From Thermoleophilia bacterium (lineage in GTDB: Bacteria; Actinomycetota; Thermoleophilia; RBG-16-64-13): a stretch of 7,009 nucleotides of DNA. Shown here piece by piece: positions 1 to 5,879 of the stretch. The stretch spans positions 1 to 7,009 of the forward strand of contig JAFGIH010000818.1 of assembly GCA_016929985.1 (NCBI GenBank). The letters run 5' to 3'. The notes below the pieces were generated by a model. The model searched no databases. It was given only the letters and a program-made list of their open reading frames with translations, and was not told the DNA's origin. The translations under genes and the position numbers were made by a program. Positions within the stretch are counted from its first letter, which is position 1. The number at the start of each line of letters is the position of its first letter.

Positions 1-521
1 ACGAGAGCGCCAGTGGTCTGTACGACGCCTGCATCGCCGGCACCGACCAGGAGCGCGGCAGAACGAACCAAGGGAACGAAGTCGTCCGGACCAAGTCGGT
101 GGACCTGGTGGCCCTCCTGGAAGCCGGCGAACTGGATTACGCTTTTGAGTACCGGTCGGTCGCCGTGCAGCATGGTCTCAACTACATCGAGCTGGACGAC
201 GCCGTCAACCTGGCCGGAGTCGGAGCGATGGGCGACGGTGGAATGACCTACGCCGACTTTTACGACACCGCTTCCGTACAACTGAAAACGGAGTCCGGCG
301 AGTATAAGCAGACCAAAGGCGCCGCAGTGGTGTACGGCATCACCATCCCAACGGGGAACTCCAACACAGCCGCGGCAGTGGAGTTCATCAAGCTCCTACT
401 CTCAGATGAGGGCAGGCAGGTCATGGAGGTCGACAACGGTCAGCCGCTTCTCGACCCCATCAAGTGTGACAAGCCGGAGGCTCTGCCTGACGAACTCAAG
501 GGAATAGCCGAAGCACTCTGA
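1..521 (+). CDS. wtpA: Tungstate/molybdate ABC transporter substrate-binding protein, WtpA-like (5' truncated by window edge)
   Basis: Extracellular binding protein that captures tungstate or molybdate and delivers it to an ABC permease/ATPase. The frame is open from base 3 (codons GAG AGC GCC) to a TGA at 519-521, giving the last 172 residues. WtpA proteins usually have about 340 residues, so roughly half is present and the signal peptide lies outside. The fragment carries the WtpA-like block LDYAFEYRSVAVQHGL (fragment residues 44-59), then VVYGITIP, then the end pattern of a periplasmic binding protein (FIKLLLSDEGRQVM, NGQPLL, LPDELK). In archaeal WtpA/ModA structures the oxyanion is held octahedrally with two carboxylate ligands. 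Glu49 in FEY is my candidate for one of them, which is inference. A GTG at 99 could be mistaken for a start but is internal, because homologous sequence continues upstream. The permease and ATPase genes are not seen downstream. Tungstate versus molybdate preference cannot be read from sequence. Confidence 0.87.
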   Translation, partial: ESASGLYDACIAGTDQERGRTNQGNEVVRTKSVDLVALLEAGELDYAFEYRSVAVQHGLNYIELDDAVNLAGVGAMGDGGMTYADFYDTASVQLKTESGEYKQTKGAAVVYGITIPTGNSNTAAAVEFIKLLLSDEGRQVMEVDNGQPLLDPIKCDKPEALPDELKGIAEAL

Positions 522-534
522 TCCGACGCCATCA

Positions 535-568
535 GCGGGGCCGCGCGCTGCGATAGGCGCGGCCCCGC
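535..568 (+). terminator. GC-rich hairpin between convergent wtpA and MMPL genes
   Basis: A perfect 12-bp inverted repeat (GCGGGGCCGCGC at 535-546 and GCGCGGCCCCGC at 557-568) with a 10-nt loop lies 13 bases after the wtpA stop and 6 bases before the end of the convergent transporter gene. Its position suits a bidirectional transcription stop. Neither strand has a proper U-tract after the stem, so it may be a U-less terminator or a mRNA 3'-end stabiliser. Confidence 0.6.
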
Positions 569-574
569 AAAGGG

Positions 575-2710
575 CTAGAGGTTCGGCGCCCGGTGCCTCG
601 CTGACTTTGACGGCCACCACACCCTCTCGCCCACATCATGCACCAGGGCCGGCACGAACAGGGCGCGCACCACCAGAGCGTCCAGCAGCACGCCGAAAGC
701 GACGATGACGGCGAGCTGCACCAGGAACAGTATCGGAATCACCGCCAGCGCCGCGAAGGTCGCCGCCAGCACCACGCCTGCCGACGTGATCACGCCTCCG
801 GTGACGACGAGCCCGCGCAGCACGCCCTCCTTCGTCCCGTGAGCGAGCGACTCCTCACGCACGCGGGTCATCAAGAAGATGTTGTAGTCGATGCCCAGGG
901 CGACCAAGAACACGAACCCGTAGAGCGGCACCGACGGGTCCGCCCCGGGGAAGTCGAGCAGATGGTTGAAGACCAGGCTCGTGATGCCCAGAGCCGCGCC
1001 GAAACTGAGCACGGTGGTGACCATCAGCAGCAGCGGCGCCACGATGCTGCGCAGCAGCACCATCAGTATGAGGGTGATCACCACGAGCACCACCGGGATG
1101 ATCAGGTTGCGATCGCGCGTGCTGGTGAGGTTCGTATCGAGATCGAGGGCCGTCGAACCGCCCACCGCGATGGAGGGGTCGACCGCGCGGAGGGCCGAGC
1201 GCAGATCGACGACCGTCTGTTCGGCCTCCAGAGAGTCGGCCTTGTCGATGAGAGTCACCTGCAGCATCACGTCGCCGCCGGCCACAGTCGGAGTAGCAAG
1301 AGCGAGCGGTCCCTCCGTGGGAGCGGGGAGCGGGATCGAACCGCTCGGCGAATCAGCGGACACCACGGAGGCGCTGCTTACCCCCGGGTTGCCGAGAGCG
1401 ACCGCGGCGGCGTCGCCGAGTCTCGCCTCAGGAACGATGACCTGCACTGGCTGACCGGAGCCGCCGGGGAAGTGGGCGGCAAGGACGTTCTGCCCGTCGC
1501 GCGCCTGCGATTCGCCCATCACCAGATCGCTCGCCGGGACTCCACCAGCCTTCAGGCCGACCAAGCCGATGCACGCGATGGCCAGTAGGATCCCGACCAC
1601 CATCCAGACAGGCCGGGCACGTCTTTGTATCTTGCCGGCGATCCGTTCCCACATGCTTCGGGAACCGTCGCCGGACTTCTCTGTGGTCCGTTCCAGGCGC
1701 CGCGGCCAGAAAGCCACGCGTCCGGCCAAGAGGAGCATGGCCGGGAGAAACGTGAGAGCCACGAGCACCGCGAAGACTATCCCGATGGTCGCCACCGGGC
1801 CCAACGCCCTGTTCGACGCGAGATCGGACAGCAGGAGGCACAGGAGCCCGGCGATGACCGTCCCTCCGGAGGCGACGACTGCCTCGACAGACCCCTTCCA
1901 CGCCGTCTTGGTGGCGTCCCACACCGATCCGCTCTCGCCGAGCGCCTCTCTGAACCGCGACACATACAGAAGCGAGTAGTCCGTCGCCGCGCCGATGACC
2001 AAGATGAAGAGGATCCCCTGCACTTGTCCGTTGAGCTTGAGGATGCCGGCCTTGGCCAGATAGAAGTTCACCAGCACGGCCGCGCAAAGGGCGCTCATCG
2101 CAGCGAGGAGCACCATGATGGGCAAGAGCGGAGACCGGTAGACCGCGACGAGGAGCACGAACACGGCCAGTACCGCCACCAAGAGCAACAGACTGTCCAC
2201 GCCGCCGAACGCGGCGCCCAGGTCGGCGCTCAACCCCGCTGCGCCGGTGACGTACACCGCGAGACCTTCGGGAGGCGTTGCCAGCGCCGTGCGCAGATCG
2301 GCTACGGAGTCTCTGACCTCGGTGTCCAAGGACAAGGGCACGAATATCTGCGCCGCCATGCCGTCCTCGGAGGCGAGGGCCGGCGACACTCCGCCGCTTG
2401 CGGCCTCCACCTGCCCCGGCAAACCCGCCGACTGCGCCGCGAGCCAGGCCAGGTCGTCCGTGGTCAGGCCGCCGGCACGCTCAGCCACCACCACGGCGGG
2501 GATGCTGTCATCACCGAAGAATTCGGAAAGCCGCCGCTGCACCTGTGTGGATTCGGCGCTGCTCGGCAGATACGACGCCTGTTCGTTGGTCGAGACCTCG
2601 CCGATACGACCGAAATACGGACCGCCGACCCCGGCCACAGCCAGCCATACGATGATCATCAGCACCCCGGCCAGGGGGCGCGACCAGCGTCGCTTGGGTT
2701 GCGCGCGCAT
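575..2710 (-). CDS. MMPL/RND-family transporter (MmpL/YdfJ-like)
   Basis: Inner-membrane RND-type exporter of the MMPL family. Relatives use proton motive force to move lipids, drugs or other hydrophobic molecules; the substrate here is unknown. The protein has 711 residues. Membrane segment 1 is at about residues 12-33, followed by an extracytoplasmic domain, a block of segments at about 200-345, a segment at about 364-384, a second extracytoplasmic domain to about 530, and a last block to about 700: the usual duplicated layout. The two Asp-Tyr pairs of the proton relay are intact: D244-Y245 in GAATDYSLLY and D608-Y609 in GIDYNIF, matching D256-Y257 and D645-Y646 of mycobacterial MmpL3. The frame stays open to an ATG at 2842, but I chose the ATG at 2708-2710: it has a strong AGGAGGT site just upstream and directly precedes the basic N-terminus and membrane segment 1. 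The extra 44 residues would be Arg/Trp-rich without family features. No adaptor or regulator gene is adjacent. Confidence 0.9.
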   Translation of the reverse strand: MRAQPKRRWSRPLAGVLMIIVWLAVAGVGGPYFGRIGEVSTNEQASYLPSSAESTQVQRRLSEFFGDDSIPAVVVAERAGGLTTDDLAWLAAQSAGLPGQVEAASGGVSPALASEDGMAAQIFVPLSLDTEVRDSVADLRTALATPPEGLAVYVTGAAGLSADLGAAFGGVDSLLLLVAVLAVFVLLVAVYRSPLLPIMVLLAAMSALCAAVLVNFYLAKAGILKLNGQVQGILFILVIGAATDYSLLYVSRFREALGESGSVWDATKTAWKGSVEAVVASGGTVIAGLLCLLLSDLASNRALGPVATIGIVFAVLVALTFLPAMLLLAGRVAFWPRRLERTTEKSGDGSRSMWERIAGKIQRRARPVWMVVGILLAIACIGLVGLKAGGVPASDLVMGESQARDGQNVLAAHFPGGSGQPVQVIVPEARLGDAAAVALGNPGVSSASVVSADSPSGSIPLPAPTEGPLALATPTVAGGDVMLQVTLIDKADSLEAEQTVVDLRSALRAVDPSIAVGGSTALDLDTNLTSTRDRNLIIPVVLVVITLILMVLLRSIVAPLLLMVTTVLSFGAALGITSLVFNHLLDFPGADPSVPLYGFVFLVALGIDYNIFLMTRVREESLAHGTKEGVLRGLVVTGGVITSAGVVLAATFAALAVIPILFLVQLAVIVAFGVLLDALVVRALFVPALVHDVGERVWWPSKSARHRAPNL

Positions 2711-2713
2711 CAG

Positions 2714-2720
2714 ACCTCCT
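2714..2720 (-). promoter_or_regulatory. Shine-Dalgarno site fixing the MMPL start
   Basis: On the minus strand AGGAGGT is followed by CTG and then the ATG at 2710. It is a near-perfect anti-16S match, with 4 bases between AGGAGG and the ATG. It is the main reason for preferring this start over the longer frame. Confidence 0.75.
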
Positions 2721-2901
2721 GTCGGCCCAACGGCAAATGGACGTACCGGCCACGGGTCAACCGCTCGGCGCCACGTCCTTCCCAGGCAAACTATCACAGC
2801 CCGCGAGATCCGGCCTCGCCAATCCAGGCGAGTGGCCATCACATCGCGCAGCCCGTACTAGAGGCGCGATCGGCGTAGATCGCAGAGGCCAGTAGAACAA
2901 G

Positions 2902-2926
2902 GGTCCTCAGCATGACGCTGGGGACC
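2902..2926 (+). repeat. 10-bp hairpin with a 5-nt loop
   Basis: GGTCCTCAGC (2902-2911) pairs with GCTGGGGACC (2917-2926) around the loop ATGAC. All ten positions pair on the plus strand, including one U-G wobble at 2907/2921. On the minus strand that position becomes an A-C mismatch, so an RNA structure, if real, would favour the plus strand. No U-run follows. Confidence 0.45.
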
Positions 2927-2987
2927 TGCCAAAGCCAGTCCACCGCGGCGCCGAACTAGGCCCGCGCCCGGTCCTGATAAATGGACA

Positions 2988-3028
2988 CCCCACAGTGTTC
3001 AACCCCGCAACCGCTGAACACTGTGGGG
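2988..3028. repeat. Perfect 14-bp inverted repeat
   Basis: CCCCACAGTGTTCA (2988-3001) and TGAACACTGTGGGG (3015-3028) are exact reverse complements separated by 13 bases. As RNA it forms a stable hairpin on either strand; as DNA it could bind a dimeric regulator or be a remnant of an insertion-sequence end. The words TGAACAC and GGGTGTCC recur upstream of the flavoprotein gene (4064-4089). There is no U-run on either side, so a terminator role is less likely. Confidence 0.7.
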
Positions 3029-3199
3029 CACTAAGCAGTCACCATCCGGTCAAGATGTCGACTCGCCGTGACTACCTGGGTGTATGGTGGCACTCCTTTC
3101 CTGAAAGAGTCCTGAACAGTCGGGCCTTCACAATGCGGTCTGGCTGGGAGGCTCGTCGATGTTCGCCACGCGTTCAGGTTACGTACAGGTAAGACGGGG

Positions 3200-3205
3200 T
3201 ATAGT
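3200..3205 (+). promoter_or_regulatory. Putative -10 box of the small RNA
   Basis: TATAGT differs from the TATAAT consensus at one position. Seven bases downstream is G3212, the first paired base of the RNA candidate, which is where a transcript start would be expected. The -35 region (about 3176-3184, AGGTTACGT) is a poor match, so support comes mainly from the -10 and its spacing to the structure. Confidence 0.45.
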
Positions 3206-3211
3206 GCCACT

Positions 3212-3361
3212 GGAGCCCTGAGAGTTCAGACGCAGCATCTGAGGAGCTTACAAAGGGGCCCGCTGAGGAAATGCGGAGGCAAATGGCCGCAGAGTACAGC
3301 GAAGCGGGAACGAAGTGAGACCCGTTGTAGGATGCAAAGCGAGTGCACTTAGGGCTCTTTT
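3212..3361 (+). ncRNA. Candidate structured small RNA, about 150 nt, unknown class
   Basis: The two ends pair in an 11-bp helix: 3212-3222 (GGAGCCCTGAG) with 3348-3358 (CTTAGGGCTCT), with two G-U wobbles. T3358-T3361 follow the stem as a short U-run. Inside, further helices can be drawn: 3226-3230 with 3238-3242; 3259-3264 with 3303-3308, enclosing 3272-3276 with 3287-3291; and 3333-3336 with 3344-3347, which would stack on the closing helix. The wobble pairs become C-A mismatches on the opposite strand, and the U-run and -10 box are also on the plus strand, so polarity is consistent. It does not match my memory of 6S, SRP, RNase P or tmRNA, or of the common riboswitches (TPP, cobalamin, lysine, c-di-GMP). 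The 3' end lies 29 bases from the end of the convergent flavoprotein gene, so it could also act on that mRNA's tail. Function unknown; covariation was not tested. Confidence 0.5.
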
Positions 3362-3390
3362 CTGCGTACGTGACACCTTCGGTGCGCACA

Positions 3391-4035
3391 CTACTCCTGC
3401 GCCAGCCGCGCCCCCATCTCGAACGCCTTGCGGCAATCGACCGGGAAGCGCTCAGCCCGGATCTTGGCCTTAGCCTCCACGTCGAACATGGCGGCGTGCA
3501 TCGCCGAGTAGTCGGTGAACTGCCATGTTTCGTGGGAGCTCATGAACTCCACCTTGCCTTTGAACATGCCGAGAGGCCTGGTCTGGATCTGGAAGAGGAC
3601 GTCGTAGTGAACGTCTTTCATCGCCGCCTCCGGGCAGTTCATGGTGAAGATGAACCCGCACGAGATCAGCCCCGGGAACACCGCCTTGCCGAACTCGTCG
3701 TAGGTGATGTTGGGGAAGAAGAGCCGCTCCATGAACGAGCGCATCTCGCCGGTGACGTCGTCAAAGTAGATGGGTGAGCCAAGCAGCAGGACATCGCTCG
3801 CTATCACTTCGGCGAGCACCTCCTGTAGGTCGTCGCGCATGGCGCAGAGGCCGTTGCGGGTGTTGCCCTTTCGCTTGCACGAGAAACAGCTGGTGCATCC
3901 TTTGTAGTCGAGGTCGTAGAGGTGGACGAGTTTGGTCTTCGCCCCCACGCTCTCGGCGCCCTCCATGGCATTCTGCAGCAGGGCGGCGGTATTCCAGTCC
4001 TTCCTCGGACTTCCATTGATGGCGATGAGGTTCAT
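3391..4035 (-). CDS. Flavodoxin-fold NAD(P)H-dependent oxidoreductase / iron-sulfur flavoprotein-like
   Basis: A cytoplasmic flavin reductase-type protein of 214 residues. It begins with the FMN phosphate-binding loop of the NADPH-dependent FMN reductase/flavodoxin family (INGSPRKDWNTAALL, residues 6-20) and has the family block LLLGSPIYFDDVTGEMRSFMERL in mid-protein. Between them is a cysteine cluster, Cys47-x2-Cys50-x2-Cys53-x10-Cys64. Iron-sulfur flavoproteins bind a 4Fe-4S cluster through a compact CX2CX2CX5C motif, so a cluster is possible here. The longer last spacing is shared with many uncharacterised flavodoxin-like proteins, and metal binding is unproven. The start at 4033-4035 is preferred to an ATG 13 codons upstream because GGAG sits 5 bases ahead and the fold starts directly with MNLIAINGSPR. 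The gene is divergent from DUF763. The electron donor and acceptor cannot be predicted. Confidence 0.82.
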   Translation of the reverse strand: MNLIAINGSPRKDWNTAALLQNAMEGAESVGAKTKLVHLYDLDYKGCTSCFSCKRKGNTRNGLCAMRDDLQEVLAEVIASDVLLLGSPIYFDDVTGEMRSFMERLFFPNITYDEFGKAVFPGLISCGFIFTMNCPEAAMKDVHYDVLFQIQTRPLGMFKGKVEFMSSHETWQFTDYSAMHAAMFDVEAKAKIRAERFPVDCRKAFEMGARLAQE

Positions 4036-4063
4036 GTTCGCTCCGCTTCGCTCGTCGACGTGC

Positions 4064-4089
4064 TGAACACACATGCTATCAGGGTGTCC
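4064..4089. promoter_or_regulatory. Promoter/operator-like region of the flavoprotein gene
   Basis: On the minus strand, TGATAGCAT (plus 4073-4081) fits an extended -10 (TGn-TAnnnT) and would put transcription start about 30 bases before the ATG. It is flanked by TGAACAC (4064-4070) and GGGTGTCC (4082-4089), the same words in the same order and orientation as on the minus strand at 2983-3001, where they are separated by 4 instead of 11 bases. A regulator binding both sites is a guess. Confidence 0.3.
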
Positions 4090-4154
4090 CGGCAGGCGGC
4101 CACATGACCCCGGCTACCCCGCGGCCACGCGGATCACCTGTCCGACCCGCCGCG

Positions 4155-4160
4155 TATGCT
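4155..4160 (+). promoter_or_regulatory. Possible -10 box for a leaderless DUF763 mRNA
   Basis: TATGCT ends 7 bases before the A of the chosen ATG at 4168, so transcription would begin at or next to the start codon. There is no ribosome-binding site ahead of that ATG, which agrees with a leaderless transcript, a form common in actinobacteria. The -35 region (about 4131-4137) does not resemble consensus. Confidence 0.35.
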
Positions 4161-4167
4161 CTCTCGT

Positions 4168-5283
4168 ATGAAGACCGGCACTGCCACCCTGCCGCTCCAT
4201 GGCGGCAAAGCGCCCGCGTGGCTGTTTTCGCGCATGCGGCTCATGGCGCGCGAGATCACGCTCGCCATAGCGAGCGAGTACGGCCCGCAGCAGATGCTGA
4301 GGCGCCTCTCCGATCCGGCTTGGTTCCAGGCCTTCGGAGCCGTGCTGGGGTTCGATTGGCACAGCTCCGGCGTGACCACTACCGTGTGCGGCGCGCTCAA
4401 GGACGGGCTGCGCGGGCTTGAGCACGAATCGGGTCTGATCGTGGCGGGGGGCAAAGGCGGGGTGTCCAGAAAGACGCCGGGAGAGATCGAGGCGGCGGCA
4501 ACCTCTGGGGCGCTGCTGATCGAACCGCAGGGTCTTGTCTACGCCAGCAAGATGGCGGCCAAGGTGGATAGCTCGGGCCTTCAAGACGGCTATCAGATCT
4601 ACCACCACTCTTTCTTCGCCACTCGCGCGGGCGACTGGGCGGTGGTGCAGCAGGGCATGAACGACCAGAACCGCAAGGCCCGCCGCTACCACTGGCTCAG
4701 CGACACAGTGACCGACTACGTGGTCGAGCCTCACAAGGCCATCGCGTCGCAGGCCCCCGGCACCGCTGTTCTCAACATGGTCGCCAAGGAGAGCGTTCCG
4801 GCCCAGGAGGTGGTGACCCACCTCTCACATGAGCCGCCGGACCGCATCCTGGGCCGCCTCCACCGTCTCAAGCAGCTGACCATGCCGGCACGCCACGCCG
4901 TCGAGCTCCAAGACATCCACCCCGACAGCCTGGCCAAGATCTTCCTCTCCACCTACGAGCGGCAGCCCGAGAGTTTCGAGGCCCTGCTGGGCATGCCCGG
5001 CGTCGGCCCCAAGACCGTCAGGGCCCTCACGCTCATCGCCGAGCTCGTGTACGACACGCCTGCCAGCCGTAACGATCCGGCCCTCTTCAGCTACGCCCAC
5101 GGCGGCAAGGACGGGTATCCTTACCCGGTGGACAGAGAGACCTACGACCGGAACATCGAGATCCTCCGCAAGGCCGTCGGCCAAGCCAAGCTCGGACAGA
5201 CCGAGCGACTCGACGCTCTGCGGCGGTTGGCCAAGTCCGAGGCGCCGACGGGTCGGCCACTTCACGGCCCCGGGGTAGCATGA
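4168..5283 (+). CDS. DUF763 domain-containing protein with helix-hairpin-helix motif
   Basis: A 371-residue member of the DUF763 family, known mostly from archaea and scattered bacteria and without an assigned function. Family hallmarks are the N-terminal KTGTATLPLHGGKAPAWLF, the block FDWHSSGVTTTV (from residue 62), HHSFF (146-150) followed by W-x-VVQQGMN, and GGKDGYPYPVDRETYD (from residue 312). At about residues 268-290, LLGMPGVGPKTVRALTLIAEL is a classic helix-hairpin-helix, a non-specific DNA-binding element of repair glycosylases and nucleases. A role in nucleic-acid processing is therefore likely but unproven; conserved His/Asp/Ser residues could form an active site. The ATG at 4168 is chosen over 4156 because family members begin at MKTG. 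It may be leaderless. The last codons overlap the patatin fragment by ATGA (5280-5283), indicating an operon. Confidence 0.9.
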   Translation: MKTGTATLPLHGGKAPAWLFSRMRLMAREITLAIASEYGPQQMLRRLSDPAWFQAFGAVLGFDWHSSGVTTTVCGALKDGLRGLEHESGLIVAGGKGGVSRKTPGEIEAAATSGALLIEPQGLVYASKMAAKVDSSGLQDGYQIYHHSFFATRAGDWAVVQQGMNDQNRKARRYHWLSDTVTDYVVEPHKAIASQAPGTAVLNMVAKESVPAQEVVTHLSHEPPDRILGRLHRLKQLTMPARHAVELQDIHPDSLAKIFLSTYERQPESFEALLGMPGVGPKTVRALTLIAELVYDTPASRNDPALFSYAHGGKDGYPYPVDRETYDRNIEILRKAVGQAKLGQTERLDALRRLAKSEAPTGRPLHGPGVA

Positions 5284-5526
5284 GCTCAGCTTCCCGGGTC
5301 GGCTTGGTGCTGGAGGGCGGCGGCATGCGCGGCGCTTACACCGCGGGAGTCCTCGACGCGTTCCTCGACCATGACGCGGTCTTCGACTACGTCATCGGTG
5401 CCTCTGCCGGAGCGAATGCCGGATCCGACTATCTCGTCGGCCAGCGCGAGCGCAACCACAAGGTGTTCGTGGAGTTCGTCCCCGATCGTCGCTACGCGGG
5501 ACTCACGAACCTGCCGCGCGAACGTG
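5280..5526 (+). pseudogene. Patatin-like phospholipase, 5' fragment only
   Basis: The first 82 codons encode the N-terminus of a patatin-like (YjjU-type) acyl hydrolase. They show the oxyanion-hole glycine loop EGGGMRGAYTAGVLDAF (residues 12-28) and the nucleophile elbow GASAG with Ser42, then QRERN and RRYAGLTNLPRER. Family members have about 280-300 residues and use a catalytic Asp far downstream to form the Ser-Asp dyad. That part is absent: after about residue 82 the frame continues into unrelated codons and stops at 5583-5585. The fragment cannot be a working lipase. The start overlaps the stop of DUF763 in an ATGA, so the intact ancestor was probably translationally coupled to it. The sequence up to the breakpoint has no frameshift, suggesting a recent loss or an assembly join. 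Confidence 0.8.
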
Positions 5527-5859
5527 TGTCGCGGAGATACAAAGGTGTTCGACAACCTAACCCTGCACATCGACGAGGGATGTAGCACGGCTATTCTCGG
5601 CCTCAACGTGGTCCTCTCCGGCTTCTACTCCAGCGTCGACACCTGGCAGCACCAGGTATTCGGCGAAGCGGAGCACCGCAAGGCCGAGAGAATCATTGAG
5701 ATGCTGGGCGTCGGGACCCTCAAGACGCTGCCGTTCGGCAGCATGTCTACGGGCAAGCGGCGGCGGTTCCTGCTCGGCAGAGCCTTGGTGAACGAACCTC
5801 GGGCGCTTCTCTTTGACGAACCGACCTCCGGACTCGACCTCAGAAGCTCGCTCCTATAC
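5518..5859 (+). pseudogene. ABC transporter ATPase remnant without Walker A
   Basis: In the +1 frame relative to the patatin fragment, about 114 codons encode pieces of a single-domain ABC ATPase. They run from GDTKVFDNLTLHIDEG and AILG (5590-5601) directly into LNVVLSGFYSSVDTWQHQ, then the signature SMSTGKRRRFLLGRALV (from 5740), then Walker B and D-loop LLFDEPTSGLDL (Asp at 5815-5817, Glu at 5818-5820). In relatives AILG is followed by the P-loop GxxGxGKS/T and a Q-loop before LxVVLSG. About 50-70 residues including both motifs are therefore missing, without loss of frame. The C-terminal switch histidine is also gone: similarity ends at about 5850. There is no start codon in place. It cannot bind ATP normally. 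The motif spelling resembles ModF/YlmA-like ATPases, but the transport partner is unknown. Confidence 0.75.
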
Positions 5860-5879
5860 TCACTCGCCGCTGACTGCCG

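Larger units (their letters stand above)
2711..3390. other. 680-base gene-poor intergenic region
   Basis: No convincing protein gene is found here on either strand. A short plus-strand frame at 2995-3192 starts inside an inverted repeat, has no ribosome-binding site and resembles no family I know. The region holds a wobble-containing hairpin (2902-2926), a perfect 14-bp inverted repeat (2988-3028) and a candidate structured RNA with its own -10 box (3200-3361). For 3029-3199 I see nothing I can support. The transporter promoter should lie in 2711-2850, but I see only a weak candidate: TTGACC on the minus strand (2755-2760) with a poor -10. Confidence 0.6.

Noticed and set aside
638..1588. Long plus-strand open frame opposite the exporter gene, rich in His, Arg, Glu and Gln
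   Set aside because: Antisense shadow of the MMPL gene in GC-rich DNA: low-complexity composition, no family resemblance, and the opposite strand has clear membrane segments and motifs.
2711..2842. 44-residue N-terminal extension of the exporter
   Set aside because: No ribosome-binding site at 2842, while AGGAGGT directly precedes the ATG at 2710; the extension lacks family features.
1625..2878. Second long plus-strand frame (417 codons) opposite the exporter
   Set aside because: Same reasons; it follows the codon-position GC bias of the real minus-strand gene.
2995..3192. 65-codon plus-strand frame in the intergenic region
   Set aside because: Starts within the inverted repeat, has no ribosome-binding site and no recognisable protein features.
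3366..3386. Small hairpin after the flavoprotein stop as a terminator
   Set aside because: Only 5 pairs with a 3-base loop and no U-run next to it; too weak to list.
4114..4821. Minus-strand 235-codon frame opposite DUF763
   Set aside because: Antisense shadow; the plus strand carries a full DUF763 protein with its conserved blocks.
5371..5517. ATG at 5371 as the start of a longer ABC ATPase protein
   Set aside because: Those 49 codons are Ser/Thr/Arg-rich out-of-frame reading of the patatin gene, not ATPase sequence.
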